NCBI RefSeq assembly: GCF_016863035.1
Contig: NZ_BOOC01000014.1
Coordinates: 124,001 to 188,000 of the forward strand
Source of the DNA: Microbispora corallina
Lineage (GTDB): Bacteria; Actinomycetota; Actinomycetes; Streptosporangiales; Streptosporangiaceae
DNA length: 64,000 bases
Direction: 5' to 3'
Both the position numbers and the translations under genes were made by a program. Each line of letters begins with the position of its first letter. The stretch's first letter is position 1. Below, in pieces: positions 36,722 to 44,154 of the stretch. Below the pieces are notes generated by a model. The model made no database searches, was not told where the DNA came from, and saw only the letters and a program-made list of their open reading frames with translations.

Positions 36722-37860
36722 CCGCGCCGCCGCGATCGACCGTCGAGGTGTTCCGGCGGGGCGGGCTGCGCCGGCTCGCCTCGGGCGGGCGGTCGTGGCG
36801 TGCCATCGCCGTCGCCCTCGCGCTGATCGTCCCGATGACGCTGTTCGGCTCGATCATCCTCATGACCCCCTCGCCGTCCGTCCTCCTGGGCGGCCGCAAC
36901 GCCGAGGACTGCGCCGAGGCGGCCACCGGGACCGACGTCTCCGCGACCGCCCAGACCGACATCCCGCGGGACTACCTGGAGCTGTACAAGAAGTTCGGCA
37001 GGCAGATCGGCGTCCAGTGGAACGTGCTCGCGGCGATCGGCAAGCGGGAGACCGACCACGGCCGCTCCTCGCTGCCGGGGGTGAGCAGCGGCACCAACTA
37101 CGCGGGCGCGGCCGGGCCCATGCAGTTCCTCGTCAGCACGTGGGGCGGCAAGACCAGGATCAAGATCGGGCCGGACGTGAACGGATACGCCTCGGACGGC
37201 GACGGCGACGGGTACGGCGACATCTACGACCCCGCCGACGCGATCCTCGGCGCGGCCAGGATGCTCAAGCGCAACGGCGCTCCCGACGACCTCAAGCGGG
37301 CCATCTTCGTCTACAACCGGGCCACCTGGTACGTCGACCAGGTCCTGGAGATCGCCCGGCGGTACGCCGCCAACGGCCAGATCCAACTCCCGCCCGAGGC
37401 CGACCCCGCGTGCGACTCCTCCTACGTCGCCTCGGCCCCCGATGACGTGGTGCGCACGATCCTCGAGTACGCCCTGGCCCAGCGCGGCAAGCCGTACCGG
37501 TGGGGCGGGACGGGACCGGACGCCTTCGACTGCTCCGGGATCATCTACATGGCCTACCGGAACGCCGGGCTGTCCATCCCGCGGACGACGTTCGGCCAGT
37601 GGCCGTTCGGGGTCCGCGTCCAGCCGGGCAGCGAGCAGCCGGGAGACCTGGTGTTCTTCAACGCGGGTCCCGGGACGTCGAAGGACCATCCGGGCCACGT
37701 CGGCATGGTGGTCTCGCCGGGCAAGATGATCGAGGCGCGGTGCACGCTGTGCGGGCCCATCAAGGTCACGACGTACGGCGACCGGCCCAACATCGTCGGC
37801 TTCACCCGGCCGCTGGAGAACGAGGACGTCGTCGAGCAGCTCAAACGGGCTCTAACGTAG
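36718..37860 (+). CDS. Bifunctional cell-wall hydrolase (lytic transglycosylase + NlpC/P60)
   Basis: The product has 380 residues. A membrane anchor at about 28-50 precedes an SLT-like transglycosylase domain (about 78-220; catalytic Glu in IGKRETDHG near residue 110, then GAAGPMQFLVSTW). An NlpC/P60 domain follows (about 245-365; catalytic Cys in DCSGIIYMAY near residue 271, His in HPGHVGMVV near residue 327). Such two-headed enzymes (VirB1/TcpG/Orf14-like) open peptidoglycan for type IV secretion channels. It is translationally coupled to the preceding gene, which ties it to the T4SS-like machine. It is the last clear member of that set; mutT follows 6 bp later. Confidence 0.92.
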   Translation: MTAPPRSTVEVFRRGGLRRLASGGRSWRAIAVALALIVPMTLFGSIILMTPSPSVLLGGRNAEDCAEAATGTDVSATAQTDIPRDYLELYKKFGRQIGVQWNVLAAIGKRETDHGRSSLPGVSSGTNYAGAAGPMQFLVSTWGGKTRIKIGPDVNGYASDGDGDGYGDIYDPADAILGAARMLKRNGAPDDLKRAIFVYNRATWYVDQVLEIARRYAANGQIQLPPEADPACDSSYVASAPDDVVRTILEYALAQRGKPYRWGGTGPDAFDCSGIIYMAYRNAGLSIPRTTFGQWPFGVRVQPGSEQPGDLVFFNAGPGTSKDHPGHVGMVVSPGKMIEARCTLCGPIKVTTYGDRPNIVGFTRPLENEDVVEQLKRALT

Positions 37861-37866
37861 TCGCTC

Positions 37867-38268
37867 ATGGAGGCCATGCACAGGCTCGTCGTGGGGGCGG
37901 CGATCGTGGACGGCGGACGGCTGCTGGCCGCGCAGCGGGCCGAGCCGCCGGCCCTGCGCGGCGGGTGGGAGTTCCCCGGCGGCAAGGTGGACCCGGGCGA
38001 GAGCGAGCACGAGGCGCTGGTGCGCGAGTGCCAGGAGGAGCTGGGCGTCCAGGTCGTCGTGGGCCGTCAGGTCGGCGGCGACTGGCCGCTCGGGAACGGC
38101 TACCTGATGCGGGTGTGGCTCGCCTCGATCGAATCGGGCGTCCCCGCGCCGCTGGAGCACCTGGCGCTGCGCTGGCTGGCCGCGCACGAGCTGTACGACG
38201 TGGACTGGCTGCCCGCCGACCTCCCGATCGTCGCGACGGTCGAGAAGCTGCTGTGGGGCGGGGCCTGA
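37867..38268 (+). CDS. NUDIX hydrolase, MutT-like
   Basis: The product has 133 residues with a full Nudix box, GKVDPGESEHEALVRECQEE followed by LGV at about residues 38-60, and WEFPGGK before it, the pattern of 8-oxo-dGTP diphosphatases (MutT) that cleanse the nucleotide pool. A later LRWLAAHELYDVDWLPADLP matches the MutT C-terminal part. It begins only 6 bp after the cell-wall hydrolase and may be co-transcribed, although its role is unrelated. Start alternatives are ATG 37867 and ATG 37876; neither has a well-placed ribosome binding site. Confidence 0.9.
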   Translation: MEAMHRLVVGAAIVDGGRLLAAQRAEPPALRGGWEFPGGKVDPGESEHEALVRECQEELGVQVVVGRQVGGDWPLGNGYLMRVWLASIESGVPAPLEHLALRWLAAHELYDVDWLPADLPIVATVEKLLWGGA

Positions 38269-38405
38269 CAGCCTTTCCGACTCGGGCATCGTCAACCACT
38301 GCGGCAGAAGACACCGATACGTACCCAAGATCGGACTTTGCTGTTAGTTTACGGAACTAGAATCGGCGGTGACCCTGGCGGCCCCGGCGGCGATGGAGGC
38401 AAGCG

Positions 38406-39443
38406 GTGACAGGACGCGCACAGCTGAGAGCGGCGTCCTCGGCTGCAGCCTCACTGGCGATCACGGCCGTGGCCGTGGTGATCCTCGCCCCGATCGTGGG
38501 CCCGCAGCGCGCGGGCGCCGACCCGGTCAACCCCTGTGACCCCACCCAGGGGCAGAACTGCGACCCGGTGGTGACCGTGACCGTCACCACGACGCCCGGG
38601 CCGACCGGCGACCCCGTGGTGACGAAGACGGTGACCGTCACGCCGACGCCCACCCACGCCGTCACGCACAAGCCGGCGACGACCAGCGCCGCGCCGCCGC
38701 CCGCCAGCACGGTCGAGCAGCCGCCCGCGACGTTCCCGACGACGCAGGCCGTCGTCCCGAACGTCACGGACACCGGCACCACGCCGACCCCGGACGCCGG
38801 CGGCGTCACGCTCGCCCCTGCGACGCCCGACGTCACGCCCACGCCGTCGCCCGCCGTGTCGTTCGAGGAGCCCGAGCCGCAGACGGTGCCGGTCGAGATC
38901 CGCAACGCCACCCCGCAGTACGACAAGGTGACGCTGAGCCACCGGCTCGCGATCCCCGCCGCCGTCCTGGTGCTGGTGGCGCTGCTCGCCTGGCTGATCT
39001 TCGAGGGCCGGCTGCGCCGGATGGCCCATGCGGCGGCCGTGCGCAAGGCCGGGCCGCGCTCGGCCAGGACCGGCCGCGGCGACGACCTCGCCGGATACCC
39101 CGCAGGCCCCGGGTACGCGCCGATGGTCGGCTTCGTCCCGGTCCAGCCGTACGCGATGGGGTATCCGCAGCAGCCGTACGGGTACCCGGCCCCCTACGGC
39201 TACGCGACGCCGTACCCGCCGCAGGGCTACCCGTACATGGACCCGGCGCAGATGGGCGCCCAGGCGCCCGTTCAGCCCGAGGGCGCGGTCCAGCCGCAGT
39301 GGCCGGCCGACCCCTGGGGGGCCGCGGTGGGCGAGCCGCAGCCGGGCCCCTGGACCGACGCCACGGCCCGCCCGGCGGCTGCTCCGGCTCCGGAGCGGAC
39401 CGCGCAGTATCCCCTCCCCGGCGAACCGCCCGCCGACCGCTAG
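38406..39443 (+). CDS. Single-pass membrane protein with Thr/Pro-rich ectodomain and Tyr/Pro-rich tail
   Basis: The product has 345 residues from GTG 38406 (GGAGG 6 bp upstream). A signal peptide (ASLAITAVAVVILAPIVG) is followed by an extracytoplasmic Thr/Pro/Val-rich segment with two cysteines (VNPCDPTQGQNCDPVVTVTV). A membrane helix at about 183-200 (IPAAVLVLVALLAWLIF) is followed by a cytoplasmic tail containing repeated YGYPAPYGYATPYPPQGYPY-like sequence. Similar Tyr/Pro-rich tails occur in actinobacterial membrane proteins that phase-separate or bind SH3-like partners, but no family is recognised here. It is a single gene, convergent with the Clp-N/HTH gene with 1 bp between stops. Confidence 0.75.
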   Translation: MTGRAQLRAASSAAASLAITAVAVVILAPIVGPQRAGADPVNPCDPTQGQNCDPVVTVTVTTTPGPTGDPVVTKTVTVTPTPTHAVTHKPATTSAAPPPASTVEQPPATFPTTQAVVPNVTDTGTTPTPDAGGVTLAPATPDVTPTPSPAVSFEEPEPQTVPVEIRNATPQYDKVTLSHRLAIPAAVLVLVALLAWLIFEGRLRRMAHAAAVRKAGPRSARTGRGDDLAGYPAGPGYAPMVGFVPVQPYAMGYPQQPYGYPAPYGYATPYPPQGYPYMDPAQMGAQAPVQPEGAVQPQWPADPWGAAVGEPQPGPWTDATARPAAAPAPERTAQYPLPGEPPADR

Positions 39444-39444
39444 G

Positions 39445-40227
39445 TCAGGTCTGGTCGTCTTCGGGGCGGACCGGCGCCGGTTGGACCGACGGCTCGCTCT
39501 GTGCCGGCGCCGCGGGACCGGTGGTGACCTCTTTCACCGCTTCGCGCAGTCGTTCGTAGTCGACGCCGAGGTTGATCAGGACATCGTGCGCGACGCCCTC
39601 GCCGACCGTGAGCAGGCCGAGGGCCAGGTGCTCGCCGCCGACCGTCGTCTGGTTCATCAGCAGCGCCTCGCGCAGAGCGTGCTGTAGCGCGCGCAGCGCC
39701 GGCCGGGTGAACGGCGTCTCGTCCGGCAGCGGCTCGCCGTGCGGCGCGCCGACCCGTCCGTCCACGGCGCCGCGGATCGTCGCCGTGTCGGCGCCGCAGC
39801 GGGCCAGCGCCTGTGCCGTCGGCTGATCCGGTTGCCCGGCCAGCCCGAGCAGCAGGTGCTCGGTGCCCAGGTAGGTCTTGCGCCGGGCGCGGGCGGCCTC
39901 GCGGGCGAGCGTGACGGCCGTCTTCAGGTCGTCGCTCGCCCGGTCCCAAAATCCGTCCTGGCCGCGTCTGCGCATGCCCGCGTCACTGGGAATGAACCGC
40001 TTCTGCACCGCCTGACGGCTGACCCCCAGCCGGGTGCCGATCTCGGCCCACGACACGCCGTCGCGGCGGGCCTCGTCGACGTAGTAGCCGATCAGGTTCT
40101 CGCCGAGCTCGCCGAGGCGGTTCGCCAGGCCGACCGCGAGCGTGAGCCGGTCCAGGGCGGGTCCGTCGGCCAAGCTGGAGCGGACCTGCGCGATCAGGGA
40201 CTCGAGGGTGGGAGCCGAAGGCATCAT
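39445..40227 (-). CDS. HTH plus Clp N-terminal domain regulator (fused form)
   Basis: The product has 260 residues. An N-terminal helix-turn-helix (about 40-80; VSWAEIGTRLGVSRQAVQKR) is followed by two Clp-N repeats: LKTAVTLAREAARARRKTYL with LGTEHLLLGLAGQ near residue 120, and ALRALQHALREALLMNQTTV with GGEHLALGLL near residue 190. There is no AAA+ domain, so it is not a chaperone. Clp-N domains bind adaptors, degrons or phospho-arginine in ClpC, so this looks like a DNA-binding protein with a proteolysis-linked sensing domain. A related locus at 54930-55726 carries the same two parts as separate genes. CAACC/GGTTG dyads lie upstream. Confidence 0.85.
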   Translation of the reverse strand: MMPSAPTLESLIAQVRSSLADGPALDRLTLAVGLANRLGELGENLIGYYVDEARRDGVSWAEIGTRLGVSRQAVQKRFIPSDAGMRRRGQDGFWDRASDDLKTAVTLAREAARARRKTYLGTEHLLLGLAGQPDQPTAQALARCGADTATIRGAVDGRVGAPHGEPLPDETPFTRPALRALQHALREALLMNQTTVGGEHLALGLLTVGEGVAHDVLINLGVDYERLREAVKEVTTGPAAPAQSEPSVQPAPVRPEDDQT

Positions 40228-40231
40228 GCGC

Positions 40232-40273
40232 GCAACCGTAGGTTGCCATCATGGCTATGTCAACCAATAGTTG
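40232..40273. promoter_or_regulatory. CAACC/GGTTG dyads upstream of the fused Clp-N regulator
   Basis: GCAACC-GTA-GGTTGC at 40232-40246 is a perfect dyad 4 bp upstream of the start codon; a second, CAAC-N5-GTTG, lies at 40261-40273. Similar motifs precede the split Clp-N/HTH locus at 55733-55772, which supports autoregulation by this protein family. Confidence 0.6.
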
Positions 40274-40402
40274 CATCCCTCGTGAGGGCAACCGCAAGAA
40301 GCGTCCGACAACCCGGGCTGCCGCTCCGCGAGGGGCGCAGGGCCCCTGGAACGCCGAAGGCGCCGGCGGGGGGACCCCCGCCGGCGCCTCCAGGGCACCA
40401 GG

Positions 40403-41155
40403 TCAGCTCGAACGCTTGAAGATCTTGGAGCCGAGCCAGACCAGCGGGTCGTACTTCCGGTCGACCACGCGCTCCTTCATCGGGATCAGCGCGTTGTCAG
40501 TGATCTTGATGTGCTCGGGGCAGACCTCGGTGCAGCACTTGGTGATGTTGCAGTACCCGAGGCCGTGGTCCTCCTGTGCGGACTCCTTGCGCTCCAGCAC
40601 GTCGTACGGGTGCATGTCGAGCTCGGCGATCCGCATGAGGAAGCGCGGGCCGGCGAAGGCCTGCTTGTTCTCCTCGTGATCGCGGATCACGTGGCAGACG
40701 TTCTGGCACATGAAGCACTCGATGCACTTGCGGAACTCCTGGGACCGCTCGACGTCGACCTGCTGCATGCGGTACTCGCCGGGCTTGACGTCGCTCGGCG
40801 GCGTGAACGACGGGATCTCCCGTGCCTTCTGGTAGTTGAAGGACACGTCGGTCACGAGGTCCTTGATGACGGGGAACGTCCGCATCGGGGTGACCGTGAT
40901 CGTCTCGGTCTCCTCGAAGGTGGACATCCGGGTCATGCAGCCGAGCCTCGGCCGGCCGTTGATCTCCATCGAGCACGAGCCGCACTTGCCGGCCTTGCAG
41001 TTCCAGCGGACCGCGAGGTCGGGAGCCTGGGTGGCCTGCAGGCGGTGGATGACGTCGAGGACGACCTCCCCCTCGTTCACCTCGACCGTGAAGTCCTCCA
41101 GACGGCCCTCGCCGCCCTCGCCGCGCCAGATGCGGAACTTCGCCTTGTATCCCAT
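40403..41155 (-). CDS. sdhB: Succinate dehydrogenase iron-sulfur subunit (Sdh1-type)
   Basis: The product has 250 residues from ATG 41155. The [2Fe-2S] motif CKAGKCGSC...GC is near residue 53. The [4Fe-4S] and [3Fe-4S] clusters are given by CIECFMCQNVC near residue 149 and CNITKCCTEVCP near residue 208. It transfers electrons from the SdhA flavin to the membrane anchor. The start overlaps the sdhA stop by one base (TGATG). Order anchor-sdhA-sdhB is that of mycobacterial Sdh1 (Rv0249c-Rv0247c). In-frame sequence upstream of the ATG lies inside sdhA and is not part of it. Confidence 0.95.
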   Translation of the reverse strand: MGYKAKFRIWRGEGGEGRLEDFTVEVNEGEVVLDVIHRLQATQAPDLAVRWNCKAGKCGSCSMEINGRPRLGCMTRMSTFEETETITVTPMRTFPVIKDLVTDVSFNYQKAREIPSFTPPSDVKPGEYRMQQVDVERSQEFRKCIECFMCQNVCHVIRDHEENKQAFAGPRFLMRIAELDMHPYDVLERKESAQEDHGLGYCNITKCCTEVCPEHIKITDNALIPMKERVVDRKYDPLVWLGSKIFKRSS

Positions 41156-43041
41156 CACGACTCCTTGACCGCGGCGTCGTACTCCGCCAGTTCGTCCTCG
41201 GTGAGGTACTTCTCCAGCTCGGAGCGCTCGAACAGGGAGATCAGGTCGCCGCGCATGCTCGGCTGGACCTTCTCCTCGATCCGCACGCCCGACTCGTCCG
41301 GGGTCAGCGACACGAGCAGCAGCTTCCTGCGCCACTCGGGTGACATGCCGGGGTAGTCGTCACGGGTGTGGCCGCCGCGGCTCTCCTCACGCAGCAGCGC
41401 GGCCTTCGCCACGGCCTCGCTCACGATCAGCATGTTGCGCAGGTCGATGGCGAGGTGCCAGCCGGGGTTGTAGATCCGGCTGCCCGCCGCTGCGGTGTTC
41501 TTGGCCCGCTCCTTGAGCTTCTCGATGACCTCGAGGGCCTCCCTGATCTCCTCCGCCTTACGGATGATGCCGACCAGGTCGTTCATCGTCCGCTGCAGCT
41601 CGTGGTGGACCTCGTACGGGTTCTCGCCGCCGGTCCGCTCCAGCGGCAGGATCGCCTCGGCCCTCGCCTCCTCGACGCCGGTCACGGTCGGCCGCTTGGG
41701 CAGCCCGTCCACGTACGCCGCGGCTCCGGCGCCGGCCCGGCGGCCGAACACGAGCAGGTCGGACAGCGAGTTGCCGCCGAGGCGGTTGGAGCCGTGCATG
41801 CCGCCGGAGACCTCGCCGGCCGCGAACAGGCCGGGGACGGAGGCCGCGCCGGTGTCGGCGTCCACCTCGACGCCGCCCATGATGTAGTGGCAGGTGGGGC
41901 CGACCTGCATGGGCTCCCGGGTGATGTCGACGTCGGCCAGCTCCTTGAACTGGTGGTGCATCGACGGCAGCCGCCGGGTGATCTCCGCGGCCGGCAGGCG
42001 GGTCGAGACGTCCAGGAAGACGCCGCCCTGGGGTGACCCGCGCCCGGCCTTCACCTCGGCATTGATCGCCCTGGCCACCTCGTCACGCGGCAGCAGCTCC
42101 GGCGGACGGCGGTTGTTGGCCTGGTCGTCGTACCAGCGGTCCGCCTCCTCCTCGGTCGTGGCGTACTTGTCCTTGAACACGTCCGGGATGTAGTCGAACA
42201 TGAAGCGCCGGCCCTCGGAGTTCCGCAGGACGCCGCCGTCGCCGCGGACCGATTCGGTGACGAGAATGCCGCGCACCGACGGGGGCCAGACCATGCCCGT
42301 CGGGTGGAACTGGATGAACTCCATGTTGATCAGCTTGGCGCCGGCGAGCAGGGCCAGCGCGTGACCGTCGCCGGTGTACTCCCAGGAGTTCGACGTGACG
42401 ACGTACGACTTGCCGATGCCGCCGGTGGCCAGCACCACAGCGGGGGCGTCGAAGACAATGAAGTCGCCCGTCTCGCGCCAGTAGCCGAGTGCGCCTGCGA
42501 TGGCGTCGCCATCCTTGAGCAGCCGCGTGACCGTGCACTCGGCGAAGACCTTGATGTACGCCTCGGGGTCGCCGTGCAGCTTCTCGTCCTCCTGCTGCAG
42601 GGCGACGACGCGCTGCTGGAGGGTGCGGATCAGCTCCAGGCCGGTGCGGTCGCCGACGTGCGCGAGGCGCGGGTACTCGTGGCCGCCGAAGTTCCGCTGG
42701 CTGATCTTGCCGTCCTTGGTGCGGTCGAACAGCGCGCCCCACGCCTCCAGCTCCCAGACGCGGTCCGGCGCCTCCTTGGCGTGCAGCTCCGCCATCCGCC
42801 AGTTGTTGAGGAACTTGCCGCCGCGCATGGTGTCGCGGAAGTGCACCATCCAGTTGTCGTCGGAGTTGACGTTCCCCATCGCGGCGGCGGCGCCGCCCTC
42901 GGCCATGACCGTGTGGGCCTTGCCGAAGAGCGACTTGCAGACGATCGCCGTGCGCTTGCCCTGCTGCCGCGCCTCGATCGCCGCGCGGAGCCCCGCTCCG
43001 CCGGCTCCGATGACGACGACGTCGTATTCGTGACGCTCCAC
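41155..43041 (-). CDS. sdhA: Succinate dehydrogenase flavoprotein subunit (Sdh1-type)
   Basis: The product has 628 residues. The FAD-binding VVIGAGGAGLRAAIEA is at the N-terminus, and the His of KAHTVMAEGGAAAA near residue 43 is the expected covalent FAD attachment site. MEFIQFHPTGM near residue 240 and HYIMGGVEVD near residue 387 hold substrate-binding His and Arg/Gly residues. NRLGGNSLSDLLVFGRRAG near residue 425 is the flavin-closing motif. It oxidises succinate to fumarate in the TCA cycle and respiratory chain. Compared with the second SdhA in this window it is clearly a different subfamily (mycobacterial Sdh1-like). Confidence 0.95.
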   Translation of the reverse strand: MERHEYDVVVIGAGGAGLRAAIEARQQGKRTAIVCKSLFGKAHTVMAEGGAAAAMGNVNSDDNWMVHFRDTMRGGKFLNNWRMAELHAKEAPDRVWELEAWGALFDRTKDGKISQRNFGGHEYPRLAHVGDRTGLELIRTLQQRVVALQQEDEKLHGDPEAYIKVFAECTVTRLLKDGDAIAGALGYWRETGDFIVFDAPAVVLATGGIGKSYVVTSNSWEYTGDGHALALLAGAKLINMEFIQFHPTGMVWPPSVRGILVTESVRGDGGVLRNSEGRRFMFDYIPDVFKDKYATTEEEADRWYDDQANNRRPPELLPRDEVARAINAEVKAGRGSPQGGVFLDVSTRLPAAEITRRLPSMHHQFKELADVDITREPMQVGPTCHYIMGGVEVDADTGAASVPGLFAAGEVSGGMHGSNRLGGNSLSDLLVFGRRAGAGAAAYVDGLPKRPTVTGVEEARAEAILPLERTGGENPYEVHHELQRTMNDLVGIIRKAEEIREALEVIEKLKERAKNTAAAGSRIYNPGWHLAIDLRNMLIVSEAVAKAALLREESRGGHTRDDYPGMSPEWRRKLLLVSLTPDESGVRIEEKVQPSMRGDLISLFERSELEKYLTEDELAEYDAAVKES

Positions 43042-43051
43042 TTGAAGATCC

Positions 43052-43837
43052 TTAAGCGAACGGGAAGGTGATGACGCCCTTGGCGACCAGCCGGACGTAC
43101 AGGTCGGCGATCATGACCGAGAACATCGAGGCCCACGCCAGCGGCTGGTGCTTGGCGTTGAGCTTGGACACGAACGTCCAGGCCCGGTAGCGCAACGGGT
43201 GCCTGGAGAAGTGGTTGAGGCGGCCGGCCGTGATGTGGCGGCAGGAGTGGCACGACAGCGTGTACGTCATGATCAGTACCGCGTTGGCGATCAGGATCCA
43301 GGTCCCGAGCCCGCCGGGCTTGTGCACCAGGGCGAGGATCGCGTCGTACGTCAGGATCGCGCCGATGACCAGGGCGCCGTAGAAGAAGTATCGGTGGATG
43401 TTCTGCAGGATGAGCGGCAGGCGGCTCTCACCCGTGTACTTCCCGTGCGGCTCGGCCACGGCGCAGGCCGGAGGCGACAGCCAGAACGAGCGGTAGTACG
43501 ACTTGCGGTAGTAGTAGCACGTAAGTCGGAAACCACCCGGAAGGCCGAGGATCAGCAGGCCGGGCGGCAGCCCGTACCAGTCGCCGAACGGCGCCAGCCC
43601 GAGGAAACGCGCCCCTGGGGGACACGAGGTCGCCAGGCAGGGCGACGAGAAGGGCGCGATGTACGGATCGACGAAGTAACTCTTGTCGAAGATCGCCCAA
43701 AATCCGTAAATCAGGAATGACATGAGTCCGGCGAACGTCAGCGCCGGAGCCAGCCACCATCGGTCGGTGCGAAGTGTGCGCACCCTCAGCTGTGCGCGTT
43801 GTTTCCTTACCGGGCTCTCGGCCGTTGTCTGGGTCAT
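43052..43837 (-). CDS. sdhC: Sdh1-type membrane anchor subunit (Rv0249c-like)
   Basis: The product has 261 residues from ATG 43837 (GGAAGG 6 bp upstream). About five membrane helices are visible: LTFAGLMSFLIYGFWAIF, PPGLLILGLPGGFRLTCYYY, YFFYGALVIGAILTYDAILA, WILIANAVLIMTYTLSCHSC and ASMFSVMIADLYVRLV. The motif Cys-His-Ser-Cys-Arg-His at residues 196-201 is suggestive: mycobacterial Sdh1 was reported to hold a membrane-embedded Rieske-type [2Fe-2S] cluster, and these residues are plausible ligands. It anchors the SdhA/SdhB dimer and passes electrons to menaquinone. First gene of the operon. Confidence 0.85.
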   Translation of the reverse strand: MTQTTAESPVRKQRAQLRVRTLRTDRWWLAPALTFAGLMSFLIYGFWAIFDKSYFVDPYIAPFSSPCLATSCPPGARFLGLAPFGDWYGLPPGLLILGLPGGFRLTCYYYRKSYYRSFWLSPPACAVAEPHGKYTGESRLPLILQNIHRYFFYGALVIGAILTYDAILALVHKPGGLGTWILIANAVLIMTYTLSCHSCRHITAGRLNHFSRHPLRYRAWTFVSKLNAKHQPLAWASMFSVMIADLYVRLVAKGVITFPFA

Positions 43838-44154
43838 CGGAGACCTTCCACCCTCACTGACTCCGCGCACGCCGGAGCGCTCGCGCCGAACTGCTGTGGC
43901 CGTGCGCGTATTGGTGGGGGCAACATTACGACGAGCACATCACGAACTGTGAGGAGGGTCACTCCTCCCCACTGTGATTCCCGTCACGTCCCCGTCGGTT
44001 TCACCGCGGTTGCGAAGAACGTGCGGATCTGCCGTGCCGCGCAGGTGAACGCCCGTGGTCATCCGGGTTCCGTGACGTACGCGTCGGCGTGCAGTTGTAT
44101 TTACGCAGGATATCTCGCTCGCTCTTCGGGCGGGCGCGCCCCGGCGCGGCGCGC
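43838..44154. other. Sdh1-operon upstream region
   Basis: Intergenic region of 317 bp between the sdhC start and the 3' end of the convergently oriented histidine kinase. It holds the two CRP-like sites described separately. I see no gene in it. Confidence 0.5.
43948..43988. promoter_or_regulatory. Two CRP-like sites upstream of the Sdh1-type operon
   Basis: TGTGA-N6-TCACT at 43948-43963 and TGTGA-N6-TCACG at 43973-43988 lie about 110 and 135 bp upstream of sdhC, 25 bp apart. Each differs by one base from the CRP/FNR-family consensus TGTGA-N6-TCACA. Confidence 0.6.
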
